From assembly GCA_001692895.1 (NCBI GenBank), contig KV748181.1, positions 1,803,640 to 1,867,639 on the forward strand: 64,000 nt of DNA. The letters run 5' to 3'. This DNA is from Cenococcum geophilum 1.58 (taxonomy: Eukaryota > Ascomycota > Dothideomycetes > Gloniales > Gloniaceae). The notes below the pieces were generated by a model. That model made no database searches. It saw only the letters and a list, made by a program, of their open reading frames with translations, and had not been told where the DNA came from. Numbering within the stretch: position 1 is the first letter of the stretch; the number at the start of each line of letters is the position of its first letter. Shown in pieces: positions 1 to 9,984 of this stretch. The position numbers and the translations under genes are program-made.

Positions 1-1873
1 CTCCTAGGTCGCTCGTATTGAGATACCACCTCGGCATCATTATTTACACTTTTAGGCTTAACCTCCACCTTTTTAGGAGATAGCTTCCTAATAGGTGCTT
101 TCCTAGGCTTCTTATTAGCCTGCTTAGCCTCTACTTTCAACTATCTATCTATTGCTTGCTGCTCTTTCTTTACCTATCTCTGTGCCTTCAATTTAGCTTC
201 CCTTTTTAGCCTTTCCTCCTTTACAATCTCCCTATCAATCTTCCGCTGTTTAAGGTCTCTTTCTTTCTACTGTTTATTAAACTGTTGCTCAACCTTCCTA
301 GCCTCTTTTCGGAGCTGTTCTTGAGCCTCTTCCCTCTCTTTCTATGCAAAATAATCACGTGCCTGCTGGATCTTATTAGGACTAAAGATTAAGGCCTTAC
401 TCGGCTGATTATCGCGCATTTGCTTAAAAAGGCCTTTGCCACGGGTACGCTGTCCCTTCTCCTTAATAAGAGAACCCCTAAGGTTGTTGTTTTTGTGTTT
501 AAGAAGCTTATTTTACGCGGTTAACGCCTCTACCGTATTAACTAATTTGCGAGTCTTCTTACTCACACTTTGGTCCACTATACTCTTAATTAGCTTCCGT
601 ATAACCCTAATTTTAAAGCTCAAAAGGACTAATAATCTAGAAGAGTATTTATCTTCCTCCGGAGGTTGCCGGGTTACTGCTTTAACCACATAGTTATACT
701 CTCTCGGCTAAAGACCGGTCTTCTTAAAGGCGCTTAGAATGTTCTTTTTTAAGAAGGCCTTTATAAAAGCTGCCCAGAAAATAGTAAAGAAGTCTCTCTT
801 TGTAAACAACCTTAAGCTAGTACACTGTTGAAGCCATAGGTCTGCTTCTTCTAAGTAAAATTGCGCAAGTGGTCCGAAGAGACTAACGTCAAGTGGTTAA
901 AGGCGGTGAGTTAAATGCAACGGAAAGAATGCTAGGATAATCCTATATAGACTACACCAGTCTATAAAGCGCATATTTAGATGGCTATTGTGCCCATCCA
1001 ATATTAGGAGGCGGTAGTCTCTCCCTTGCCTAGCCTTCCCTTTCGTAAATCGGTCGAAAATGTTAGTAAGCCACTTAAATCCCAGGTTCTTATTAGTCCA
1101 CCCTATCGCAGTTAATGCAAAGTGTACATTGTAATCTATAGGGTTTACCTTAGTAACCTATGTATCTTGCACGTCTCCTGAGACAGCCTGGTAGATTAAT
1201 GTTAGGGGAATCCAGGAGCCATCCATACAGATTGAGGCGACCAGGGTGATCCACTCACGATTGCCATCCTGGCCTGCAGCGACAATATTGCCTTTCTGGA
1301 AAGCTTCTTTTGAATAGACTCTTCGCATTTTGCGAAGTACTCCTATTAGGAAACCTTTCTCATCCATATTATATGAGTTTTGCGGAGATATATTATATTC
1401 TCATATTTTGGCGTATAACTACTAATAATTAGCTACAACCTTATAAGCTAGGAACCTCATACTTGTTCAAACCATGCACGGTAGACCTCTAAAGAGTCTG
1501 CCTTCCTTCTAGCTAAATTAATGCTCCGTAGGAAGCCGTGGTTAAGGCAATCCAAATGAGCTTTCACAAAACGCCAAGTCCAGCACTTTCCAGGCCTGGT
1601 TTTACAGATATCTATAGCAAGCAATCGGACAACTGGTATGGTAGGAGGAATCCCTTTATTAGAGAGTCTATTAATATAGTTTACTAGCTCATTCTACTGG
1701 GCTTTTGATAACAAAGAGTAGTATATAGCTGTGATATTCTCACGGGACGTTGTAACACCTCTGTGCCTCCTAGAGAGGGTAGATCGATTGCATCCAAATT
1801 CATCTACAACGGCAGTATAATTAACATCTTTTTAGCCACAAATTAATGCCAATGCCTTGTCAATCGGCTTCAT
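1..1873 (-). pseudogene. Fot1/pogo-type DDE transposase relic (Tc1/mariner superfamily)
   Basis: Cut-and-paste transposase of the pogo/Fot1 branch, which would act on its own terminal repeats in the nucleus. Reading leftward from the ATG at 1873, I see an N-terminal helix-turn-helix region (MKPIDKALALICG, then CNRSTLSRRHRGV), the first catalytic Asp in MDEKGFLIG (about 1365), the second in LILDGHNSHLN (about 1000) and the third in RL*PLDVSLFGPL (about 900). All three Asp are kept. A charged Lys/Arg/Gln-rich tail fills 1-430 and still reads open at the window edge, so the 3' end is cut off. The longest open piece is 69 codons (1158-1367). Stops such as RL*PLD fall where the family has Gln or Trp, so this is a RIP-inactivated copy. 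Family assignment is firm; the frame was followed by eye. Confidence 0.9.
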
Positions 1874-1938
1874 ATTGATGGAGATATCAAGTGTTAAAAT
1901 TCAATGTGTGTGGCGAGAGGCACCGTGCATTTGCCGAG

Positions 1939-1966
1939 ACCGTGCATTTGGTGATACGCACGGTTA
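1939..1966. repeat. Candidate terminal repeat and TA target site of the pogo element
   Basis: Just outside the transposase start, the minus strand reads ACCGTGCGTATCACC and then two spaced AAATGCACGGT boxes, preceded by TA at 1965-1966. Pogo/Tc1 elements insert at TA, and their ends often carry short boxes like these. hAT coding sequence stops at about the same place, which fits a junction. The partner end lies outside the window, so the repeat cannot be confirmed. Confidence 0.4.
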
Positions 1967-1984
1967 AGTAAGAGCCGTAGCCAG

Positions 1985-2382
1985 TGCTTTTATTATTATT
2001 TCTAAGACTACTACTAAAGTATAGTCATTAAAATTTTATACGGCGTCTTAGAGATAAAGTCCTTATACTTATCCTAACTTTTTAGTTAAAATATTATACT
2101 ATTAAGATCCTTAGTAATCTTATTAAACTTATTAAGGTCTTAAACTAGAGCTAGCTTTTTATATAATAACATACTTCTAGGCATAAAACTCCTATTCTAA
2201 TATCTTTCCTAAAGCTCTTTAATGCTATTAAGTATAGGCTTACGCCACTCCTTTTTCTAAACCTGTTTAATATATCTTATATAATAGGCTAGATAAAGAA
2301 TAAGTATAGCGGCGTAAAGGGGCAAGTTATTTATTTTATAGTAATACCTATTAAAGGTATTCTAAGCATTTCTAATACATTT
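1985..2382 (-). pseudogene. hAT transposase relic, C-terminal half
   Basis: Read leftward from 2382, this gives KCIRNA*NTFNRYYYK, LPLYAAILILY, a KKEWRKP segment and an FISKTPYKI segment. This is the order seen in fungal hAT transposases just before the dimerisation region. It picks up where the N-terminal half at 6061-7557 stops, and the 12-bp sequence AGAGAACTCTTT ends both halves, so they are one gene split by the element at 2397-6059. Coding ends near 1985 at the pogo junction; the hAT dimerisation motif is not seen. Stops at Gln/Trp positions mark it as dead. Confidence 0.8.
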
Positions 2383-2819
2383 AGAGAACTCTTTTAGCCC
2401 GCGAAGCCCTACTGCACGCGTCCACGTCGCCGCGGGTGGAAACATCATCAGGAAATCGTTTCTTTTGATGGCCAAGTGCAGAGGCGATGGTAGGGAGCCG
2501 TCGCAGCGCGTGCAGCGCGCTGTCGTCGCGGTTCTGTGGTGTTGAGCTCGCGACGCGTACGAAGCATCGCCCTTAACAACACCAGGAGTCCTACTGCCCC
2601 CGCCTGGGGCTCCTGCTCTACCATCTAGGGGGGCCATTAAGGGAAACTAGGATACGAAAACCACCCGATGTACGTCTACCTGGCTCGTAGCCAGGCCCGA
2701 AACTGGCCTTATTCAGCCAGTCGACGTGGACGACCTAGACGTACAACAGGACACCCTTGGGCTTGCACTAACTCTGAGATCGCAACGGAACGCGACGAGG
2801 GCGTAGGGGATCTCCTTTT

Positions 2820-3370
2820 TATAAGAACTTGTTAAGGTTAACGCGTCGCAGATACCTCGTACGAAACTTGTTAAGGCCCCCAAGGCTACCGCGAAGAACT
2901 TGTTAAGGCCCTACCTAGAGAACTTGTTAAGGCCCCTCTATGAGAGCCTATCCGGTACATCCAGGAGACTCAGAAGAGGGTCTTAATAGGCGTGGTGCGC
3001 GCGACCTGGACGAGACAGTGACGCGACAGCGACGCGACAGCGACGCGACGGCGACGCGACAGCGACCAGACGGCTTAATGAGGTGGAAACACGGGCAAAG
3101 CTCTAGGTAGCGGAAACACAGGCCAGCTTCGACGGCCCCATGGCGTTCGACCTACGGTCGACCTATAGGTGACTCACAGGAGGGTCTTAATAGGCGTGGT
3201 GCACGCAACTTGACGCATGTATGTATACAAGGCGACTTATAGGAGGGTCTCAATAGGCGTGGTGCACGCAACCTAGTATGTATATATATGGGGGAGGTCT
3301 TGGAGGAAACACAGGCCAGTTGGACGAGGTCTTGACAGTTAGAGATACAGGCTAGCTTATAAAAGGGGGG
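2820..3370 (+). repeat. Degenerate direct-repeat block in the 5' part of the LINE-like insertion
   Basis: Several short motifs recur. AACTTGTTAAGG occurs four times between 2826 and 2935. GACGCGACAGC is in tandem around 3010-3066. AGGGTCTTAATAGGCGTGGTG is seen near 2977, 3181 and 3244 (the last with one C). GGAAACACAGGCCAG is seen near 3110 and 3304. The block is much less TA-rich than its surroundings. It may be a repetitive 5' UTR or promoter array; no coding frame is convincing. Confidence 0.75.
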
Positions 3371-4195
3371 GACACAAGCTTAGTTAGTAGGAGAGGGGGG
3401 AGTAGGTTGCCTGGCACGGGACCTAGTCTATGGCCCCCTCCTGCAAGACACGGTCGGCCTGTTATAAGGAGACTCTTATAGGCAACGCGAAACGGGAACT
3501 GGCGGTAGTATAGGGTGTAGCGCCCCTATACTACTACTAGCCTCCCGCGGGGCGTAGTACATAGTAGCCACTGCTGGCTCTAGGGACCTTACCCCTTAGC
3601 TGGGCTCTAACCCCTAGTGCACCTAGTAGGTAGGTAGGATTATGTCCTAGCTAGAGAGACTACTATGTGGCTTAAGAGAATGGATGCGCGTGTCGGTGTA
3701 CTAATAGATAGGACTGCTCGCTAGGGCAGTACGCTGGTAAGGTACGCTTAAGGAGTAAATAGGAGTTACTTAGGCGGGAGAGGCTTGGCTGGCCTTAACC
3801 GTAGATAGTACTTAAGGCTTTAACTATACTGTAGGATGCAGCTATGACGCCCTTATAGGATTACGTTAGTAGGCGCGTGAGATAGGAGTTGCGACCCCTA
3901 CAAATGGCAGCCTATGCTTGTGCCAGCGGAAATAATAAAAAGAGGCGTGAAACTAGAGGCTATGGAAGGCTCCTAAGCCATATAAAAGCGTACTAACTCT
4001 AGGAGGAGACTCTTATATAGACTGCTGGGGGGTAGGCTAGTACTTAGGCTAATAACCTATTATAAGATATTTGAAAGAACTGGTGAAATTCCCCGTGTTA
4101 TAGGTGGTAGCAGCTAACTGCTTATGGAAAGCCTTAGGCCCTTAGGCCTAGATAAATAGGAAAACTACTAGAAAACTAGGGTAGAGGCCTAGATA
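3371..4195 (+). other. Non-coding stretch of the LINE-like insertion
   Basis: GC-rich to mixed sequence with no frame I can tie to a protein. Recognisable ORF2 similarity starts only near 4200. This is where the missing endonuclease and RT core would be expected, which supports an internal deletion. Confidence 0.5.
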
Positions 4196-4199
4196 AGTA

Positions 4200-5790
4200 G
4201 GCATGTTAAACTCTACTATATAACTACCTACTATCTCTATAAGCCCTACGGCAGCTCTATATAGCCTATGTTACTACTATAGCAGACTATAGAATATAAT
4301 GCTGGTGGAAAAGCAAATCTAGAGACTACCTACTGGCTGGTACCAGTCTCTATAAAATAAGGCCCTAAAACTAGTTTTAGGAGCGTTTAGAGAATCTCCT
4401 AGCCAAGCTATAGAGATTGAAGCCTCTATCCCTCCTCCTAGAATTAGATTTAAAAAGCTTTGCAATAGCTACGCATTAAGAATCCTAAAATTTAAGGAAA
4501 ACTATGTAATTAAGAAGGCCTATATAGAAGAAAATAATAAAGACAAGGATGAACTAGCAACTAGCTCTAATTCTAGTTCTAAAAACTCTACTATAAGGCA
4601 CTTACTACAGCTAAAAACACAGCTACTATTCCTAGTATCTAGGGTTCAGTAACTAGTTCAGAACTAGAAAATAGGGAAAATCTCTCTAGAGTGGCAAAAA
4701 CTATAGTCTCCTCCTATATCTGCATCTTTCTCTATCTTAAAGAATAGTAAAGAAGAAGCTGTATAAGAATATCTAAGACTAGTAGAAAATTTACAAAAAT
4801 CCCTAGAGTGGGACCTAGTAGATATATACTATATAGATGGCTCTAAAGATAGTAAATTAAATATAGCTGCCATATGTAAAATAGGGGAGAGAAATAGGAT
4901 TAAATATGCAACAAACAGGAATTTAGGACCCTATATGGAAATTATAAACGCAGAGCTTTATGCAGTCTATAGGGCCCTAGAACACCTAAAATAATAAAGA
5001 CTAGAAGAGAAATAAGTCTATATCTTTATAGATAGCCAAGCGGCTATTAAGAGATTGCAGCTTAATTCTCTTATAGGGGGACAAGAGCTAGTCTTTAAAA
5101 TCACGCAAAGCTGTTCCTACTTAGCTAGTAAGGGTATCTCTATTAACTTCTATTGGGTTCCTAGCTATTTAGAAATCTATAGAAATAAAATAGCAGATAA
5201 GCTAGCTAAAAAGGGCCTCTCTAGAAGAAAACTATAATCTTTTTATACTTCTTTAGCCTACCTAGGGAGACAAGCAAGAGAAAAGATACTAGAATAGTAG
5301 AAAGACAATTAGCAACAGAATAAAAGCAAAGGAAAACACTATACTAGAATCTATAAAGGAAACTACCCCTTTTCTTTTAAAGCCCCTAAGGATAAATATC
5401 CTAAAAGGCTATAATCAGCTCTCTTTTAACTAAAAGTAGGAAAAGGCTTCTTTAAATCCTTTTTTAAAACAATAGGGAAGGATAAAGAAGGTAGATGCTT
5501 TAGGGACTATACCGCGGTACAAACCCCTACGCATCTATTACTAGAATGCAGACTATATTGGGAAGATAGAAAGGAAATGCAAAGATAAATAGGCTCTTCT
5601 CTCTCCCTAGAGAAGCTTTTTTGCACAAAAAAAGGAAGAGGGGCGCTTTTTCTATTTCTAAGTAGGATAAAAATAGCTACTGGAAAGTGGCTAAGAGCAG
5701 CAGGATCTCTAGAAGGAGGTAACTCCTACTAAAATCCTAGTAGATAGACTATAGAAAGTAAAAGGATAGAAATAAACTACAAATAGGACA
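4200..5790 (+). pseudogene. LINE ORF2 C-terminal relic: RT tail, RNase H and His/Cys C-terminus
   Basis: The frame begins in the post-RT tail (ALRQLYIAYVTTIADY, then GAFRESPSQAIEIEASIPPP). An RNase H domain follows, with its acidic residues in YIDGSKD (about 4832), EIINAELYAVY (about 4940) and FIDSQAAIKR (about 5025). The closing RNase H segment WVPSYLEIYRNKIADKLAKK is in the open stretch 5055-5237. The C-terminus has CFRDYTAVQTPTHLLLECRL near 5500 and an ATGKWLRAAG end, as in fungal I/Tad-like LINEs that carry RNase H. Stops sit at Gln/Trp positions. This family differs from the LINE at 8-13.7 kb, which has no visible RNase H. Confidence 0.85.
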
Positions 5791-5924
5791 GGGACAGGCG
5801 TTAGGATTACTTTTATTTCAATTTTTTCTACTATTTTCCTACCGTTTTCTTACTACCTAATAGTTGCTAGCAACCTAGTATTTACTAGGAAGCTGTAAAT
5901 CCCTAATTTAGGGATTTATAAACT

Positions 5925-6059
5925 ACTAGGACATAGCTACTAGTACATATTAAGCTGCCTAAAAAGGATTTATATATATAGAACTATAGCGCCATAGCCT
6001 AGAGGCTGTATGAGTAGTATTGTACGTAGTATAATACAATGGATATATATAAAAAAAAA
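5925..6059 (+). repeat. Shared 3' tail family, copy 1 (ends in poly(A))
   Basis: Begins AGCTACTAGTACATATTAAG and ends in A(11), with a small hairpin AGCCTAGAGGCT inside. The same block is found reversed at 13918-14050 and forward at 49625-49756. Here it is the 3' end of the RNase H-type LINE, which suggests it is the tail recognised by that LINE's reverse transcriptase. Confidence 0.8.
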
Positions 6060-6060
6060 A

Positions 6061-7557
6061 GAGAACTCTTTATTAGATATATACTCCTTCTATTATATAA
6101 TATTAGCTAAATTAGAAAATAAAGTAGGGAGATAAACTAACCTAAGATTTATTAAGGTGCTTAATTATAATATCTATTATAAAGAGTACATTCTTAAGCG
6201 TTACTTTATATTCCTAGTATTTTAGGATCACCTAGTAGAATATTTAAAGAAAACTTTTTATCGTATAAAGCGCCTCCTAGTCCTTTAAACTAAGATAGTC
6301 CTTTTTAAGTGTATTAAGGTTACGCTTAGTATATATATTAAGGGCAGACTTTTTCTAAATTGCTACGCTAAGTATAAAATACTAGCTATTCTATCTTGTA
6401 CGATTATTAAGCAGAATTTTTCTCCCTATAAGACTTTTAAACTCCCTTATATAACCAGCTAAGCTATAGGTATGTATAGTAATATTATAAAGCTTTTCAA
6501 GTATACTAAGTTTCTAAAATATATTACTTTTCTCCTCCTCCTCTTTTAGATTTAACTCTTTTTTTTTAACCTTATCTTCTTTATACGACTTAATATTATT
6601 TAAACTTATTAAGTTTTTAAAGAGGAAAGCCTAAATAGTAAGGTTTAGAATATAACCCTAATAATAAATCTGTTAGTAAACGGGGTTCTATTTAATTCCT
6701 TCTTTCTAAAGAAGCTAGTTGCTTATTATACGGTAAAGCTTATTATTTATAATATAGTTATTAGATATAACGGTACCTAGCATTTATATAATCCCGTAGT
6801 CCTTAAGCACTAAAAGGAGAGTATTTTATTGCTCGTCCCTATTATAAGAGGCTACTATATAGAGGCTAAGGAGAGCGTTTATAAGCTTTTCCTAGCTATT
6901 AATAAAATAGCCATAAATTATAAGGAGAAGGTAATTATTTAAAGAGGTCCAGATATTAACGGAGAGATAAATACTTATTAGTATAGACTGCAGCCACTTT
7001 TATATAATATCCTTTTATAATAGCCATAAGTTATAAACCTTTTTACTAACTATTAAATAGGCTATAGTTATATGGCTGTCTATTTTAGGATTAATTAACT
7101 ATAGAAGGATATAGAACTCTGGCTACTTAACTATTTAAAATAGTAAGTTTTATATAACAATTAATATAATAAGGGCCTTATTAATAACTTCCTTATTTAG
7201 AACTACTTAGAGTACTTTTAAATCTAGCTCTTTTATTTTATTTTAAGATAACGCTTTAAGGTAAAGATCTTTTAATTAATTCCGTATTACTTCTTTTATA
7301 TAACTAGTTTTAGGCTTAACCGTAATACTATACTTTAACGCCAAGTAGTTTTAGAAATTAGAAGTTAACTATATAGCGTATAACTCTATATAGTGTTTAT
7401 AATAGAATAAAAGATAAGCATTTTTATTTTATACGGGCTCATTACTACCTAGTAGATAGGTATACTCCTATATTAAAAGAGCTAAGCAACCTCTTATATT
7501 TTTTAATTTAGAGGTATTAATAGAATTAAGAGCTTTTAATTCTACTTCTAAAGCCAT
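6061..7557 (-). pseudogene. hAT transposase relic, N-terminal half
   Basis: Starts at the ATG at 7557 (MALEVELKALNSINTSKLKN), then RGCLALLI*EYTYLLGSNEP, a KNAYLLFYYKHYIELYA segment, a long helical region, SILTNIHLSVNIW (a hAT catalytic-core Asp position, here Asn), a YGYFINS segment and a highly charged Lys/Glu stretch near 6540-6600. It ends at IIDIIIKHLNKS, just before the poly(A) of the LINE-like insertion. The missing C-terminal half is at 1985-2382. Together they give a near-complete fungal hAT transposase in two pieces, with stops at Gln/Trp positions. Confidence 0.85.
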
Positions 7558-8019
7558 ATTTATACAATAATAAAGAAGAAGAAGGCATCTAAAAATTTAT
7601 TTAGGGTATACTAAGACTTATCGCGATAAGGATTATCCAAAACAACTCTATCCCTTACTACTATCGTACTACTATCTAAAGACCTAGATCGTCTATACGA
7701 ACCATGTCTTAGTTATCTCTTAACTTATAACTAAATGTCTTATTAACTATCTTATTAACTATTTCTATTACCTATTTTAACTTAGTTGTCTAGATGTTAC
7801 GGACCTTATATTAGCAGTAGTACGACTACTAGAAAAAGATATAAATAGGTTAGTTAAGACAGTATGGGAGGCGCTAGGACTGATTAAGCTATAAAATAAG
7901 GGGTAGCCAAGTCACGTGGCTAGTCACGTTACAAGTTTGGAAGGTAAGAAGGTAGGAACGCAACGTACTAACGTACTTAGTATATTTCTTAAGCGCAGTA
8001 TTATATATTTAAAGGACTA
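7558..8019. other. AT-rich spacer, no gene seen
   Basis: Upstream of the hAT start. It should hold the hAT 5' end, but I could not pick out a terminal inverted repeat or an 8-bp duplication. No coding frame is supported. Confidence 0.4.
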
Positions 8020-8150
8020 TAGTCCCTACCTAAATAGTTCTCTTTTTTATAGTATATCTTAGAATATAATTAAAGTTAATCTATTAGGTAACCACTTTAC
8101 TAATTATATTATTATTATTAATTATTCTATACCTATATACCTAGCCTATT

Positions 8151-8165
8151 AATAAGTTTACCGTA
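8151..8165 (+). repeat. 15-bp direct repeat also found right after the LINE copy A tail (13741-13755)
   Basis: AATAAGTTTACCGTA is exact at both places. The second copy directly follows the GAATTATTAT tail, so this is a candidate target-site duplication. Against it, LINE copy B shares about 130 bp upstream of this point. Confidence 0.5.
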
Positions 8166-8289
8166 ATAGAGGTTTATTTTAAAGTAATTACTAGAAGAAA
8201 GTGGAGCTCTTGCTGCACCCGGCCTAAAAAGACCAAAACCAACTAAAAGAACCCTAAAAAACACCTAGAGAATCCCCCTAAGATATATA

Positions 8290-9980
8290 CATCGCAGAGA
8301 AGGCACACGTCGAACGACGGTGGCTCGCACTCGCGCGCGACCGCTAAAACTACGCCTAGCAATAGCCCTCTATAATAAAGACGGGCGAATACCACACTAT
8401 AAAGCGGAAATACCTCTATTAAGAAGGCATCTAATAAAATATAAAGCCTATTAGACGTGTCTAGTATCTAAAATTATAAAGAAGTAACCATTAGCCATAA
8501 CAAACTAATATAGCTAGTAGAATAGCTCCACCAGTCCAGTAAACCTCAGGCGCCCCTTTAGTAAACCCTTAATTAAATCCTCTAATAGCTAAGCAAAATT
8601 AAAAATAAGTATAACCCCCCTTTACCAGCGAACCGTACCTAGGCCACTATAGCTGTACTTTTACAGTATAGGAAACCTACCCCCCTTAAGTTAATAACCG
8701 GGTATATAATTATAATATAACCAAACACAGAATAAGTAGAGGGGCTTAGGGGATAATTAGAAACAGAAGTCCTTATAAAGATACATAAAGAGGTCCACAA
8801 CGCTATTATAGTCCAACACCTTAAGAGTGGAGACATTAGAGTTACTTTAAAGGACTAATAAATAAAGGAATAAGCTATAAGGGCAGGGGATAGGCTAGGA
8901 GAACGTATTAGCATAAAAGTACTCTGCGAGGATTACCCAGTTAAAGTCCTAGCGGTTTCTATAAGCCTTAGGGTAGAAAAGGGACGCTAGGTAGACAATA
9001 CAGTAATTATATAGGAGATAGTAAGACAAACGGAACGCCTTATACTAGGACTTAAAATCACCCAAATCTAATAGCTTTAATAGGAAAATACAAACTAAGT
9101 ATATAATAAGAACAATAAGAGGATATAAGGGTCGCTGGAGACTTACTAGGGAGACGCTAAACAAACATATAGCTCCCTTATTATTAGCATACATACACTA
9201 GGAATATAAAAACTCCTTATCCAAAAAGGAATAATTATAAATAGCCTTATATATAATATAAGGCTTTATAACTACAGACTACGCCTAAAATGATGCTATT
9301 GCTATATATAATAGGGACACACCCAATCTATATACGCAGCATAGGTGTGCTGCGGCCACTATATAGGCCCCCACAATATAAGATATTACTTAAATTAAGA
9401 CTAAATAAAATGCGCAAACTGCTACCAAAGCACATATAAGGCGTGGAAGAGAGAAGACTATATTAAATATAGGAGACGGAAGGCAAGGGCTTAACAGCTA
9501 CGGGAATAACTACACGCTAGGTTATATAAATGGAAATAACAGGCGATAAGCCAAGGGGACGCAGGCGCCTTCCTAGCGTTTCCTACCTTTAACACTAGAG
9601 GGCTAGGCCAGCCATCCCAAGCCTTAATAGGCCAGAAGCGACGCTGTGTAACATTACTAGACCAATTAAGGACATAAGGGTCACAGGGGATATAAGGGAG
9701 AGGACGCCCCGTAGAAAGACCCCTATAAACAGTAACAGTAGGCTTAAGACTAGGACAATTAAGAATTAGACTTAATACGGCAAATATAACATTCGCAGCC
9801 GACCTATAAAGGGCATATAGCCGACCAGTAAGAATAGGGGAAAAACTAATAATAATAATAGATTTAGATATAGAAGCACTAATAGAAATACAAGACACGG
9901 AAATAGAAAGCTCTATATAAAATAAGTAGTAACTAGGGTATAGATACAAGAGACAGAAGCTCTAAATATCCTAGAGAAAG
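8290..9980 (+). pseudogene. LINE copy A ORF1 relic (gag-like, CCHC zinc knuckles)
   Basis: RNA-binding ORF1 protein of a non-LTR element. In the middle the frame gives VQHLKSGDIRVTLKD (about 8810), GDRLGERISIKV, then VKVLAVSISLRVEKGR. Cys/His clusters follow between 9290 and 9440 (including CCGHY and KCANC), degraded knuckles of the CX2CX4HX4C kind. The same order reads in the opposite direction at 57600-58700 in copy B, which supports the frame. Many stops; no open frame longer than about 65 codons is real. The 152-aa minus-strand open frame over 9491-9949 is a shadow. Confidence 0.75.
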
Positions 9981-9984
9981 TAAA

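Larger units (their letters stand above)
2397..6059 (+). mobile_element. Polyadenylated LINE-like insertion inside the hAT gene
   Basis: AGAGAACTCTTT occurs at 2383-2394 and directly after the poly(A) at 6060-6071. This is a target-site duplication flanking a plus-strand element that ends in A(n), the hallmark of target-primed reverse transcription. The 3' part encodes the end of a LINE ORF2 (RT tail, RNase H, His/Cys C-terminus). The 5' part (2397 to about 4150) is GC-richer and packed with degenerate direct repeats, and I found no endonuclease or RT core in it. The copy is therefore internally deleted or chimeric, and not autonomous. Confidence 0.8.

Noticed and set aside
2362-2637. 91-codon minus-strand open frame (MAPLDGRAGAPGG...)
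   Set aside because: It runs from the antisense of the LINE-like insertion's 5' end across the target duplication into the hAT relic, so it is a chance read-through and not a gene.
9491-9949. 152-codon minus-strand open frame
   Set aside because: Antisense to LINE ORF1, which is supported by copy B in the other orientation.
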